From Yponomeuta sedellus (Eukaryota; Arthropoda; Insecta; Lepidoptera; Yponomeutidae), in assembly GCA_934045075.1 (NCBI GenBank), contig OW203730.1:10220692-10284691 (forward strand): DNA of 64,000 nucleotides. Direction: 5' to 3'. Position numbers and translations under genes: made by a program. The notes under the pieces were generated by a model, which searched no databases, was not told the DNA's origin, and saw only the letters and a program-made list of their open reading frames with translations. Numbering within the stretch: the stretch's first letter is position 1; each line of letters begins with the position of its first letter. Positions 32,535-44,050 of the stretch are shown here, one piece after another.

Positions 32535-32670
32535 CTAAGGCTGACATTCAGAGACGAAAACTAAGCTAAGATCGGTCTCAGAAATGTCAAAATATAAATA
32601 TTTAGTACGTGATTGTGACATTTCTAAGACCAGTCTTTGCTTAGTTTTCGTCTCTGAATGTCAGCCTTAG
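32535..32670. repeat. Hairpin element, 55-bp arms (MITE-like)
   Basis: Arms 32535-32589 and 32616-32670 are reverse complements with four mismatches, joined by a 26-base AT-rich loop. CTAAGGCTGACATTCAGAG ends each arm. Outside the arms both sides carry more GCTTAGCTAAG-like motifs, so the mobile unit may be larger. Confidence 0.7.
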
Positions 32671-34768
32671 CATTGGCCTAAGAACATGCTTAGCTAAGCA
32701 AACGTATATTTTAGTAACGCATTGATACTTAGCTAAGTTAGCCTGAAGTAATTCTTAGGAAAGCATGAGTACGGACTTGTTATTTATCTCGCCCTTAGTC
32801 TTATACTACTTCACTCGATGTTTATAGATATTTTGAATTAGGCGTCATATTAAAAACAGAAACATAAACATTTTTATTTACACAATGTTACAAAGAGTAT
32901 GCAAAGGTTGAAAATTAATTGGTTTCCGTTAAGAGTAAATCGACAATGTTTACCGGGGAACCCCACACACAAATCTTGATCAATATAGTAACGACTTCCC
33001 TACAACACAATAGTCTCAAAGTATGATATCAGGATATCATAACCACAAGGTCTCAAAGTATGATACCAGGCTATGATAACCCGGCAAGGACATCACAAAC
33101 GTGCAACTACACCTAGAACCCTCCTCTTAATATTCATCGAATATTTCTGAAACATCACTTAAGCAGTATGATGTTTTTATCTATAATGGATAGTGACTCA
33201 CGCATGCCGGTTGACTGAGAAGGACTAAAAAAATCAAAGTATTTTACTCAAAATTACACACAAACTGTGACTTATTAAACGTTACAAGTTAAACTAGGTG
33301 TCCATTTCAAAATCTAGATAATTTTGGAGAAAAAATGGACAAAAAGACATCAAATTTAACCTTTTCAAAGTCCTTAATGAACAGAGTTTACATAATTGAC
33401 AACATTTCATTTTTTTAGCATACGTTTTTTATTGTCTTAAAGGAAACTAGATACAAAATAAAACGACCCATATTTTTTTATTTTCTGAAACACGCACGTT
33501 TTCTTATATTTTTTAAATTTTAAAGTTTAAAATATTTTTACCGGAAGTGACGAAACAACGAGGCTCACAATATGTTTTCTTTTGCTTAATATCCTAAAAA
33601 AACATAGTTACAAACAAATGTCATTTTAGTATTGCCAGGGCCATGTTAAAAAGCAGTTTCTGTATTTTTTTAACATCTGCAAATATGTTTTTCTTTTATA
33701 CAATTAAATCAGCTTAGTTCAATTCATCATCCCTTATGTATGTAGTTGTTCCTTTTTTTAAATGCACTTTGTGTTGGCAAAGCCTTTATCTGCGTTCGGA
33801 GTGTGTTTGCTGCCAGTTTGTTACTTTTGTAGCTACTTTTTCAAGGTTATTTATAATGGTAAGTATAAAGTATGGTAACCCTGATACCTACTTATGTTGT
33901 GTGGCTTGCCTTGCGTAACGTAAACAAACTTTGTGTAGTGTTAAATTTATTTCTCTCTACTCAATTTTGTTCAATCTGTTCACGAAGCAATACTGCAGTT
34001 TCATTGGTTCCCAAGTTGTCACATCATCGCCCATCATTTCGTATCGAAAAATTACTAAATACACACAAAGTATTTTTTTAGGTTAGATCTTGAAATTGAC
34101 TTTCTTTTTATCGTGGCACAGTCATGTTCACTGACAGCCATGGTGTGACGTCATCAGCGTATTTTTGTATTTTTACCATTTTCTCGGAAATGCAACCACA
34201 GAAAAAACTGAAATAAATTTTTACGTGCTTTATGCGAAATGGTTTTCGAATTAGAGCTCCATACAATTTTGAAATGTTGTCAATTATTACAAAAAACTAG
34301 AACTCGTGCATTGTAATGGCTTTAATTCCAGATATTATTGTCATCTAAATAGTCCTTCATATTATAGATAGATAGATAGATAGATAGATACAACCATGAT
34401 TATAATAGCCCTTTTGGCACAAAGTTTTCTTTAAGAGAAATAAAGAAAGAGAAACACATTATTTACGAAAGTGACGTCAGACGCGCGGTATAGTACGGGT
34501 AGTTTACAGTCCGCAGGCAGTGTGTGCACCGCTTCGTCTCCCATAGTTCATTTAGACGCGGTATCGCGGGATTCGAAATTGACTTTGGCCGTTGGTGCGG
34601 AATAACGATGAACGTTCTGTTAAAATAATACAAAATATTCGCTTGATATATTTCTTTCGTCAATTTGTCTTCCTTCTTTCTTTCGATATGTCTACAGCAA
34701 TGTATTTCTTTCTGATCTTTAACCTACTTTTTATTTATTCTACTTAGATATGTAAGCTTTTTAGTGTA

Positions 34769-34824
34769 TACATATAATGTATCGTTATCAACATACAAGG
34801 GTTGATAATGATACATTATATGTA
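34769..34824. repeat. Inverted repeat made from a SINE-S terminus
   Basis: Arms of 24 bases with one mismatch around ATACAAGG. The centre ATACAAGGGTTGATAATGAT is the 3' terminus of the 5S-derived SINE, and the left arm repeats it inverted. Confidence 0.65.
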
Positions 34825-35716
34825 CATATATGGAAAGATAGAATAAATAATACGCAATCGAGTTAAGTATCCTTAAAAACACGGCAAACAATAGTTTTTG
34901 TTACCTACCAAAAAATATTTTATTTCAGCATAAAAAGCAAAAAGTTAAGTGTTCTTTTATTTGTTTAGGCATATTGGACAACAAACTCTCAAACAATTAA
35001 CATATAAAAAGAAATATATTCGAAGTTATGTTATTTCCTAGGTACCACTTTAAATTTGGATCCGTAGTTTTGAACCATATGGATAGGCCGTAATTATTTC
35101 TAGGGATACAAAATCTAGAAATTCTTTCTTCAACATCAATAAATTATAGCTTTGATTATAATCAAATCATAATCATTAATCACTCACAACAGCTTAAGAT
35201 TGAAAAGGTTCTATATTGCCATTTTATTTTTCAAGTTTGACGTGGGCAATTCAAGTGTTAAATAGGAGATTTTTAAACTTCTTGTCAGTGCATATTATCG
35301 ATACTGAAGTTTAAACAAAATATTATTTACGTCACTTCTCTATATATGGCCTACACATTTACGCACCTCCTTTGCTTCAACTACTAACAAAGAAGCCCCA
35401 ACGAAAACAAGCTATAATAAAATTCATAAAACACAGCGTTCATGTGAAGAGTACTCCATATGTTTGGGATGTAAATGTTCAGCAACGGTTATTGCAAATC
35501 CGCTTCTCCAGCTACGTTCGCGAGCAGCTCCCTACAGCTCGTACTAAAATACGAGTAAAGTATACTATGTTAGCATCACAAACTGTAAAATGAGAGCCGA
35601 AGAAAAACAAAACATCGGTTGACAGTTTATCTTGTCCTAATCGGCTGAAGCAATCTCTCGGTGGCTTTATAGTAGTTGAAGACGAAACGGCAAAAACAAA
35701 ATCCTGGCAGTGGTAA

Positions 35717-35860
35717 TAGATAGATAGAGGACACTTTATTGAACATAAAAAAGGAAATTACATAGATATTTCTTAAATTTCTTAACCTAAGAGTACAGAC
35801 GGCGGCCTTATCACTAAAAGTGATCTCTTCCAGACAACCTTTGGATGGACTGGAGCAATA
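35717..35860 (-). mobile_element. LINE family A 3' end, best copy
   Basis: On the minus strand: GGTTGTCTGGAAGAGATCAC, TTTTAGTGATAAGGCCGCC, then AAATTTAAGAAATATC, AATAAAGTGTCC and a TCTATCTATC tail. Confidence 0.6.
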
Positions 35861-37013
35861 TATTGGAGAAGGAAGTAGATGTACAAATAAATCAAAATAT
35901 TTCAGATACATTTCAATAAAACATGCTTAATTATGAAAATAATTATACTAACCCTAAATAGATACATACAAATAATGATATACTTACATAAATAGGAAGT
36001 GATATAAAAATACATATTTTATATAAATACATACATTTATAGGCATAACAATATATGTAGAGGACATAAATAAAACACCAACAATAGCAGGACAGTACTA
36101 CAAATAACAGCAAAAGTTTTACATAACACTAGCGAGATATAATTCCTTTACCATAGTTTTAAAAATGGGTAGGGACTTAATTAACTTAAGGGTAATGCAA
36201 ATGGTAAAACGAATAAATTGCAATTTATCGTAGTAAATATAGGTGGAAGAGTGGGTAGGGACCTCCCAGGCGGACAAACCTACTCCGAGCAAATAGAGGA
36301 TGTATTAGCGAAGAGCAAGATAGAACTAGCCGAAACAGGCGTGCGTGTATGCAACTACTAATAAAAGTTGATGAACCTAGATGATCTGTAAGGATCCTGG
36401 TAAGTGGCATCGCCACCTCTTTGAGACACAGGCGTGAGTTTATGTTATGTTATTGTATAATAATATATCTTGGTAAAGATGGAACAAGAGATGAATAGTG
36501 ATCCTGGCAGTCATCTATTTAAAGACGGTTGAAACGGATCAGCAGAGTCTTCCTGACTTCCTACTTGAATAGATGAATGAATTAATGATTTATTTTGCCA
36601 AAAACTTCCTGACTCTACTAGACCCGGTTAAAATGTTTAGGGTTAACAAATAAATTGATTTTTTATTTAAAAAAATATCGAACATCTCAATTTATTGTAA
36701 ACTAATTTGCAGTTTATCGCATTATGCATAAGGAGACTAGTACTAAGATCAGTTTGCTAGACAGGAACGAAAACATAACCCGTATGTTAAAATAACGTAG
36801 AAACATAAAATAAACTTCTAGACGTTTGGAAGTTTGTACCGGGCTACAAAAACAATGTTTGGCATTTAAAACCACGCTATGAATCGGAGTAAGCTGTATC
36901 TTCACGCAAAAGTTGGCTTCGAAATATCTAAATTCAAAAGCAATGAATGACACAATCCGTATTATCTCATCACTACAAAATACTTACTAAAAATAAACAA
37001 CATTTATATCATT

Positions 37014-37213
37014 NNNNNNNNNNNNNNNNNNNNNNNNNNNNNNNNNNNNNNNNNNNNNNNNNNNNNNNNNNNNNNNNNNNNNNNNNNNNNNNNNNNNNNN
37101 NNNNNNNNNNNNNNNNNNNNNNNNNNNNNNNNNNNNNNNNNNNNNNNNNNNNNNNNNNNNNNNNNNNNNNNNNNNNNNNNNNNNNNNNNNNNNNNNNNNN
37201 NNNNNNNNNNNNN
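37014..37213. other. Assembly gap (200 N)
   Basis: A run of exactly 200 N, so the true size is unknown. To the right (37214-37262) lies a LINE-like fragment CAGCACTGATTTTCAGTCAG that also occurs, inverted, at 46600. The open frames reported across the gap are meaningless. Confidence 1.
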
Positions 37214-37706
37214 CCCCAGCACTGATTTTCAGTCAGCGCCTGTCCCATGAGGGTTCCACGCGCGACACATCATCATATTGTAATAATAATGTCATACTTA
37301 AATTTAAGTAAAAAAATAAAAAAGAGCGAGTACATACACCGATAGTAAAAATATTTTTATATAGATTACATACTCGTAGATATAAGAATAAAAAATAAAT
37401 AAAATAAAAACATAAACATACAATTACCGGGATTAAAAAACTATGACTAATTACATACATACATAAATAGAATTTACATAATAATAGTAATACTAAGTGA
37501 AGCCTTATATATAGCTGCGTTACGAAGGTTATAAGTCAGAGTGATGACGCGATCACTAGTCGATTTTTCGTTGGTGTTTAATACGCGCTCAGAAAATTAT
37601 AAATTTTAGTTCTATCTTTATATTTTTTCTAAAACAAAACAAATAAAAAATCATCTATAAAGAGCCCAAAACGCTGTCTTGAGCAATATGTCATCGCAAA
37701 GAAAAG

Positions 37707-37795
37707 TGACGTCACCGATCAGTGACGTCAAACAAAGAAACGTCAGGTCAACTGTCGGATTCTCGAGTCGCTATATTTACTGACCTGTGACGTCA
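37707..37795. promoter_or_regulatory. Cluster of three perfect CRE palindromes (TGACGTCA)
   Basis: TGACGTCA at 37707-37714, 37723-37730 and 37788-37795, plus a CGTCAGGTCA half-site. This is the CREB/ATF/XBP1-type site. Two more perfect copies are at 34146 and 34472. The gene they might serve is not visible. Confidence 0.35.
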
Positions 37796-38024
37796 TTACA
37801 GATTCGACTAATCCTGGCCGATTGAAAAAAAATGCTACAGATACAAAATTATCAGGTTTTTTTTTTCATTAAAAGGCTTTAAATTGGTACAAATGTGTAT
37901 AATAATACTAATACTTTTTTCTTTACACAGTCAAATAGACTATTCTAGTAATTTTTATTTATTTCAGACAACGTAGACCAGTTTGGTTAATAGGCACAAA
38001 CATAACACAACGCAAACTTACGTT

Positions 38025-38110
38025 TGTATCCCACTGGCGTAGGCAGAGACGAGAGTCTACCACTTGCCACGATCCTGACAGATATATTTCGCCGATTATT
38101 TAGTACGCCG
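38025..38110 (-). mobile_element. Fragment of the CATA-tailed repeat
   Basis: GTATCCCACTGGCGTAGGCA, GAGACGAGAGTCTACCACTT, GCCACGATCCTGACAGAT; see the copies at 39243 and 47796. Confidence 0.55.
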
Positions 38111-38527
38111 GCTTAGAGTATTATTCATTGTGCCCTTTACATCCCCTACCAGCTCTTCCATCCAAAATATCATGGAAAATGTTCCGCGTCATGGCAGGTG
38201 TGTAAAGTAGAGTAACTGGGAGGCACCGTCTAGTTAAATTTTAAATTGAAAGGGAATCGTAGCGTTTTGCTTGAAGGGTCAGTCTACGAAGGGATGACTA
38301 GCTAGGCTAGAAAATCAATAAGCGATTGAAAATATTTTATAAAGAAAAAGTTATCAAGTTATTATTTACAAATATCTATTTTTGTGGTTATATTCATTTC
38401 TCAGACGATGGTACATTTTTAAATTTAACTATAAGGAAACTATTTACTAAAGACTGCTCCCGCGGCAGGGAGGGTGAAATGCTGGCAACAATCCCCCTTT
38501 GTATAGCCAGACTTATTCATCATGTCA

Positions 38528-38876
38528 TCATCAACCCATTAAGTCCTCACCGAGGGGCACGGGTCTCTTCCCTGAAGAAGGTATAGGCCATACTCCACCA
38601 CGGGGACAAAGTCCGGATTGGTGAAGGCTTGCAAGACTAGTGGCTGGTCTTACTCTCAGAAGTTTTCAAGCCGCCCTAAGGCCTCGGACATGACTTAACA
38701 ACTCGAAGGCAGCCGGCACCAACTGCTTAACGTGCCTTGCGAAGCACAGAACCGCTCGGAAAAATGCCACTAGCGTTAGTCATATACAGTTTACCCATCC
38801 GTGTACTGATCGCGCCCTGTATTGCTTAACCTTCGTGGTCGTTTAAGATCACTCGGGCAGCTGGGGCTACGAGCGA
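38528..38876 (-). mobile_element. 5S-rRNA-derived SINE, variant subfamily, reverse
   Basis: Same subfamily as 9820: the reverse complement contains GTAGCCCCAGCTGCCCGAGT, GATCTTAAACGACCACGAAG, GTTAAGCAATACAGGGCGCG and ends in a GATGATGATG-like tail. Confidence 0.8.
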
Positions 38877-39075
38877 CTTATTCTTAGTTTTAATTAACTA
38901 GATCGTCACATTTTATTGGAAATGGACGTCGAATTTTTCGTTGTTTTTTCTCCACTGTAATTAAACCCGAAGACAGCAATAACAATAACATCTTACATTG
39001 ATTGACATTCAACAAACAGAATGTAAATTATTTACGTTAAAATAAATTTGTGATTTCTGACTCATTTGTCTACAC

Positions 39076-39484
39076 CAGTGGTTCTTAACCTTTTAGTCAT
39101 GAGTGATGATTTACATAATTGCTGTCCTGTCAGGGACCACCCAATTGGCATATTGGTAATATAAGGTACCTAACTATAAATAAATAAAGGATTAATTGAT
39201 AACTAAACACGCATAGTTGTATGACAAACACTTATTTAATTATTACATACATAACCTCACGCCTGTATCCCAGAGGAGTAGGCAGAGACCAGGGACTGCC
39301 ACTTTCCACGATTCTGACCGATCACCTTCGCTTCATCAACGTTCATAAGTCGTTGCATGCACGCACGCACGATTTAATTATTATTTCGCAATAGTGACTT
39401 CGCAGACCACTTGGTGCTTGCTTCTGCTTGCTAATGCTTTTTGGGACCACCAGTGGTCCGCGGACCACCGCTTAAGAACCGCTA
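39076..39484. mobile_element. hAT-like non-autonomous element with 8-bp target duplication
   Basis: Ends CAGTGGTTCTTAACC and the complement of TTAAGAACCGCTA give a hAT-type terminal repeat (CAGTGGTTCTTAA against TAGCGGTTCTTAA). The 8-bp flanks GTCTACAC (39068-39075) and GTCTAAAC (39485-39492) match at 7 of 8 positions, as expected for hAT. The CATA-tailed repeat at 39243-39372 is nested inside. No transposase is present. Confidence 0.75.
39243..39372 (-). mobile_element. CATA-tailed repeat nested in the hAT element
   Basis: TACATACATAACCTCACGCC, GGAGTAGGCAGAGACCAGGG, CACCTTCGCTTCATCAACGT, TCATAAGTCGTTGCATGCAC. The minus strand reads as a short retroposon end with a (TATG)n tail. Confidence 0.6.
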
Positions 39485-39739
39485 GTCTAAACAAAGGCCC
39501 TTTGTTAGCGGTAACATTATAAACTGTCAAGCACCTTCACGTGATGTATTGCCTAAACGTGACATCGTAAAGAATGGAGCAAATACGAACGAGAGTTCCT
39601 CGAGCTTGTTTATTCGAGATCCGTGACAATTCCTTCGAGTTGGGTTAGTTGGCTATATCAATTATTTTTATACAGAGGAACTTTTCCTTAATACGTCGAT
39701 ATCATGTAATTTTTCTCTATCTTACTTTTTTTTCGTTAT

Positions 39740-39930
39740 CGTTAACTGTAAAGGAAATCTTCGTAAAGACACCAGAGAAACCTTCGTAAAGAAAGAAAGA
39801 GGTGTTTATACCTCAGAGCTTGAAATTGCCCATCCGCGGTGGGCTCGGAAGGTGATTAAGCCCTTAATCCCTTTCTTAGAGATGGTCTGTGCCCTGCCGT
39901 GGGACGTATATCATAAAGGCTACATAAAAT
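39740..39930 (+). mobile_element. SINE family B copy with Bm1-like tail
   Basis: TCGTTAACTGTAAAGGAAAT, CCTCAGAGCTTGAAATTGCC, CATCCGCGGTGGGC, AGAGATGGTCTGTGCCCTGC and GTGGGACGTATAT, then AGGCTACATAAAA. Confidence 0.6.
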
Positions 39931-40364
39931 GGCATACTAACTCAAACTTAAGAGACTGCCTACTTAGCGTTGAAGTGAAGATACCATGAATACTGCCTTT
40001 CCAAATTCTGCAACAGAATAAAACTCTAAGGGGTACGAAGCTTTTAGCAAAGCGGTGACCATAAATTTGTGCGAATTTTTCAATCTAACCTGGCAAATGC
40101 GGATCAGACTCGCGCACTGTTTCATACAAATCTGTAAGTACCTACTTACATGAATCGAGTCTCGCAGTTTTTCCGAGCATGTCCCGAACTTAAAAGACAA
40201 ATTTTATGACTTAATTACAAATGTACGAATTTTTTTCAGATTTTTCTCTGTACTTGTAGTAAAAGACGATATTTTTCGCAAAGCCTCATGTGTTTCAAAC
40301 CTTTTTATCGACATTCACTCTTGCTCCACGTGTAAAAATAGTGACGATACGCGTAGGTACTACT

Positions 40365-40715
40365 TCGACATCAACCCTTGTATGTTCCACTACTTCGACA
40401 TCGACCCTTGTATGTCCCACTACTGAGGCACGGGTCTCTTCCTGCATCACACGAGGCCATACTACACCACGTGGGCCACGTCCGGGTTGGTGGAGGATTG
40501 TAAGACAGCGACGGGCGTTACTGTCAGAAGTTAATAAGCTCCCATAAGGCCCCTGACATGGCTTATGGACTGCCATTACATGACAGCCGGCACCAACGAC
40601 ATAACGCTCGGGAAAAATGCTAATGGCAGTAGTCACGGGATGGTCACCCATCCTGCACCTCACCGCGCCTGTTCTTGCTTAACTCAAGTGATTGATTCCA
40701 AGCATTTGGTTATAC
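40365..40715 (-). mobile_element. 5S-rRNA-derived SINE with a duplicated 3' tail
   Basis: The tail ACTTCGACATCAACCCTTGT plus ATGT is repeated in tandem (about 31-base period) at 40367-40420. The remainder is the family in reverse, ending inside the 5S-like head. Confidence 0.7.
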
Positions 40716-41942
40716 TACCGTTAGTGAATGATTATTCAACTTGACCTTTGCAGACACGAAGCTCTTGTTAAGTGCATACGAGTAAGTGTGGCTTAAGAGG
40801 GAACTTCATTCACTTGAAATCTGACTGAAACGCCAGAAACAGAAGCCAGAAAGCTAAATTCAGATTAGTGCGATATCGGCGTTAAGGAAACTCTTAAATA
40901 TGGAAATTACCTACTCCGGGTTAACGTAGAAAAAGCTTTTCTTCCGTTACTTACTTAACTCTACAGGCTTGAACGATGAACTGTCAAGTTTTTTTTATTC
41001 ATGGAATTGTGACAAGACAAAATTACTTGACGACAAAAATTATAAAAGTTAGATGGCCTTTCTTACTTTTTTACTTTGAACTTGTATAAACAGACTCTTG
41101 ATTCGTATTTCTGAAACAGAACAACTTGGGATTAGCCGAAGTTTTGCCGGTTGTTAAATTAATAACTGGGCTAATCTCTGCTTCGTTCACAAAGTTTTTC
41201 TTGTGTACCATTGGTTGGAATGTCTTAAATATTAAATAGGATTGCGTATTAGGTTTAACGTGGCTTTTGGTAATCTAGTTTGCCTTATAATTTCTCAATC
41301 TTATCTCAATTTATACGTACAAGTCAGTATTGAGTCAGTAGTTTTTTCTATTGATTTTGCGTTCGAAAATCAGGATTACTATTTTCTGGTTGTTTACCAT
41401 CTTCTCTTCTCCTCGGGCGGTAAAAAGGGCATACCTGGGGCTATAAGCTGTCAAAGACCAGTTGGCCGCCCCTGAGTGCTTGTTTGACAGATCCGAGTTT
41501 GACAGATACAATCGAATAACTTTACTACCGCGTTAATCGAGCATTGAGTAGTGAGTATGAGTATGAGTCACAGTACAACTCGCACTCGCGTTTATTCGTG
41601 TTTTGGCTGGTAAACGTGTTCACTTCTCAACGTAAACCATTACAACTCGCACTCAGCAATATTAGTTTCCATACTTGTCGCTAGTTGGCGCTTTCTCGAT
41701 GCCATAGAAATATGAGTTTAAGTTAACGCGATCGAGTAGTTGAAAAACTCGCACTAAGCACTCTGATATCGGTAAGTGAGTGAGTGAGTGAGTACGTAAG
41801 TAAGAATATTTTTCATTGCACCGAAAAAATAAATAGATTTCTAAAACACAACCCGTCTAAACTAAATGAAACCATCACATATTAGCTGAAAAGAAAAATG
41901 TATATGAAAACATTTTTCTGTCCATCGAATTTGTGATCCTCA

Positions 41943-42085
41943 TTGTGATTTTTTTATTGCATAACTACACTAATGCAATAAAAATCACAATAGTGAATTA
42001 ATTTTATCACAAATTAACTGAAAAGAAAAATGTATAGACATACAATCCAATTTGTGATACCAATTGCGATTATTTTTATTGCAGT
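41943..42085. repeat. Nested inverted repeats (ATTGTGATTTTTATTGCA)
   Basis: ATTGTGATTTTTTTATTGCA at 41943 and TGCAATAAAAATCACAAT near 41974 form a hairpin with one indel. A related unit (CAATTTGTGATACCAATTGC) follows at 42050, and GAAAAGAAAAATGTATA precedes each. Confidence 0.6.
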
Positions 42086-42672
42086 ATTGTTATTAATTTT
42101 CGTAATCTTTCACAAGCGGGTGCATTTATTACACGAGGAACAGGGTCTTGGAAGCCGTATGTGATGTTTTATAAACAAAATCCCATCTTATCGTTTCAGC
42201 TGGGCTACCTCCTGCTTCTCTACTTTCAAAAGGAAAGTTTTGCAACCGGAAACTTCGCCTCGGAGTCGGAGAGGAAATGTACAGCCAACTAAACCGGGAA
42301 GTAGAATATGTTATTCGAAACTAACACTTGTGTCGTGCACGATAAGAGCTTACGATACGTTATAGGCGCCTTTGCGTAGACACACATATAAATTTGTCAA
42401 GAACTCACGATACAGCCTGGGGATATTTTTAAGCGAATTCTACCTGCGCGTAAAATATAAATGTTTTGAGAAATTCAAGAACTTGCATCGGAATATTTAA
42501 ATATTTAAAATAGCTTCGTAGTCTACACGTAGTTAGTACTGAAAATATTTCAGCCAAATTATTGAGTTGCTTTAATGAAGACCTCAAGGTTATTTGTTAA
42601 CGTTATTACTTGAGGAGGTCCAGTACGTAGGAAGTACCATGTAAAATGTAGTGAGCTTTTAACTTGCAAACT

Positions 42673-43040
42673 GTTATCGTTATCAACCCTTGTATGTCCT
42701 CACTGCTGGGGGACGGGTCTCTTCCTGCATCGCAAGAAGGTTAGGCCATAGTCCACCACGAGGGCCAAGTCCGGGTTGGTGGAGGATTGTAAGACAGTGG
42801 CGGACCTTACTGTCAGAAGTTATCAAGCCACCCATAAGGCCTCTGACATGGCTTAACGACTGCCATTATATGACAGCCGGCACTAAAGGCTTAACGTGCC
42901 TTGCGAAGCACGGAAGCGCTCGGAAAAATGCCACTAGCTGTAGTCACGGGACACTCACCCATCCTGTACCTGACCGCGCCTGTTGTTGCTTAACCAAGTG
43001 ATTGATTCCAATCACTCGGTTTGCCTAGGCCACGAGCGCT
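42673..43040 (-). mobile_element. 5S-rRNA-derived SINE, near full length
   Basis: Reverse copy from CGTTATCAACCCTTGTATGT to GGCCACGAGCGCTTCG with all family blocks. It sits head to head with the next copy, 45 bases away. Confidence 0.85.
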
Positions 43041-43085
43041 TCGTATTGTGGGATTATAAAAAAATCCAATGTGAGTGAATGAGGC

Positions 43086-43391
43086 CTAGTCGAACCGAGT
43101 GATATCAATCACTCGATTTAAGCAACCGCGGGCGCGGTCAGGTGCAGGATGAGTGACCGTCCCGTGACTACCGCAGTGGCATTCTGTGGTTCGCTTGGCT
43201 CGTCAAGCCGTTGATGCCGGCCGACATGTAATGGCAGTCGTTAAGCCATGTGAGAGGCCTTATGGGCGGCTTTATAACTTCTAACAGTAAGGCCCGCTAC
43301 TGTCTTACAATCCTCCACCAATCCGGGTGGCCTAGACCACCATCTCAGAGACCCGTACCCCAGCAGTAGGGACAAACAAAGGCTTGATATC
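43086..43391 (+). mobile_element. 5S-rRNA-derived SINE, head-to-head neighbour
   Basis: Forward copy from AGTCGAACCGAGTGATATCA, with GCGGGCGCGGTCAGGTGCAG, to CAAAGGCTTGATATC, then a CACACACACG run. Confidence 0.8.
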
Positions 43392-43554
43392 ACACACACA
43401 CGCCAAGAAATACATTCCTTGACAGCATAAATGTTTATTGAGTATTGATCGATACATTGCTATATATTAAACGGGTCAAATCGCGATTATTTATTAGGTA
43501 GAACCACAGAACATATTTTTTTATGTTCTGTGGGTAGAACGTAATTACCTTATT

Positions 43555-43806
43555 TCCCGACGTTTCGGCAGCGTTACAGTTGCCGTGGTCTCGAGTATTA
43601 AGAAATACTTTCAATCGATTCGTTTTGTAGTGAGCGAAATTTTGGTTTTTATATATTGTTATGCATTTTCTTCTAAAATATTTCTATGAACCTTGTTATT
43701 GGCTCTCAGTTTGTTTTTATTTCACTTGTAATCGATATTTTCATAGCTGTATATTGCATTGCATGCGTGTGTATATATATATATATATGCGTGTGTATGT
43801 GCATGC

Positions 43807-43850
<44 letters not shown>

Positions 43851-43879
43851 GCATGCTATGCAATATACAGCTATGAAAA

Positions 43880-43928
<49 letters not shown>

Positions 43929-44050
43929 TGAAGTAGTTCTAAATTTTAACAAAACTTTTGTCTTCCGAGACCACGGTACTTGAAAAAGTGCCGAAACGTC
44001 GGAAAATGTAAAAATGTAAAATAAACGAGTAAAATCTGTGTAAAAACAGT
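43555..44050. repeat. Inverted flanks around a palindromic TA/TG microsatellite
   Basis: Outer flanks carry CCCGACGTTTCGGCA (43557) and its inverted form TGCCGAAACGTCGG (44000). Inside, arms 43741-43776 and 43841-43876 are complementary with one mismatch and enclose (TA)n; a (TG)n run follows at 43895-43927. The whole stretch could extrude as a cruciform. Confidence 0.65.

Larger units (their letters stand above)
30305..37013. other. Long stretch without a recognised gene
   Basis: Mostly unique AT-rich sequence. It holds a 55-bp inverted repeat (32535-32670), a 24-bp inverted repeat (34769-34824), two tandem blocks near 33010-33085, a TAGA microsatellite at 34366-34390 and a LINE family A end at 35717-35860. 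Longer open frames (32005-32351, 33736-34081, 35372-35593) have no recognisable domain or splice context. Confidence 0.5.

Noticed and set aside
33736..34081. Two overlapping frames of 60-69 codons
   Set aside because: Hydrophobic, cysteine-rich translation of T-rich DNA, with no supporting signal.
36947..37248. Open frames across the gap
   Set aside because: They consist of N bases.
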